Shown: one piece after another, positions 6,869-6,899 of the stretch
Layout of the letters: each line of letters opens with the position of its first letter
Position numbering within the stretch: position 1 is the stretch's first letter
Assembly: GCA_020056155.1 (NCBI GenBank)
Contig: JAGVII010000703.1
Span: 1 to 6,899 of the forward strand
Reading direction: 5' to 3'
From: Afipia sp.
Lineage (GTDB): Bacteria; Pseudomonadota; Alphaproteobacteria; Rhizobiales; Xanthobacteraceae
Length of the DNA: 6,899 nucleotides
The notes under the pieces: model-generated
Database searches by the model: none
What the model saw: the letters and a program-made list of their open reading frames with translations, nothing else
Told to the model about the DNA's origin: nothing
Made by a program: the position numbers and the translations under genes

Positions 6869-6899
6869 GCCTCCGCCGCAGTCGATTAGCAGGTTCGCG
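6869..6899 (-). other. Uncharacterised edge sequence upstream of hpnB
   Basis: These 31 bases contain no stop in the hpnB frame; they read ANLLIDCGGG before the chosen TTG. They may therefore be the true beginning of hpnB, the end of an upstream gene, or a leader. No promoter elements can be recognised in so short a piece, and no ATG in any frame suggests an hpnB start. Confidence 0.4.

Overview
The window is a slice of a hopanoid (bacterial sterol-like triterpenoid) biosynthesis operon. All six recognisable genes lie on the minus strand. In transcription order they are hpnB (putative glycosyltransferase), hpnC, hpnD and hpnE (the three-enzyme route from farnesyl diphosphate to squalene), shc/hpnF (squalene-hopene cyclase) and hpnG (adenosylhopane nucleosidase/phosphorylase, cut by the left window edge). 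The GC-rich sequence, the protein sequences and the gene order suggest an alphaproteobacterium, most likely of the Bradyrhizobium / Rhodopseudomonas / Nitrobacter / Afipia group. That placement is by resemblance from memory; genus and species cannot be fixed from this window.

Layout from the right edge to the left: 6899-6869 is a short stretch that stays open in frame with hpnB. hpnB runs 6868-5660, hpnC 5660-4782, hpnD 4774-3935 (or from a GTG at 4789), hpnE 3935-2676, shc 2653-680, and hpnG from 683 off the left edge. Packing is very tight. hpnB/hpnC and hpnD/hpnE share one base (TAATG, TGATG), shc/hpnG share four (GTGA), and hpnC/hpnD are 7 nt apart or overlap by 8 nt. The only real gap is 22 nt between hpnE and shc. 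There is no gene-free stretch over 300 bases, and I saw no RNA gene, mobile element, CRISPR array or convincing intrinsic terminator. The operon promoter must lie beyond the right edge.

Pathway: HpnD condenses two farnesyl diphosphates to presqualene diphosphate, HpnC converts this to hydroxysqualene, and HpnE reduces that to squalene. Shc then cyclises squalene to hopene/diplopterol. HpnG acts on the extended branch, removing adenine from adenosylhopane made by the radical-SAM enzyme HpnH, which is not in this window. The role of HpnB is not firmly established.

The system itself is known. The most unusual local detail is the hpnE-shc junction. It holds a nine-codon reading frame joined by ATGA overlaps to both hpnE and shc, inside an AT-rich inverted repeat. 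This could be a translational coupling device or simply chance.
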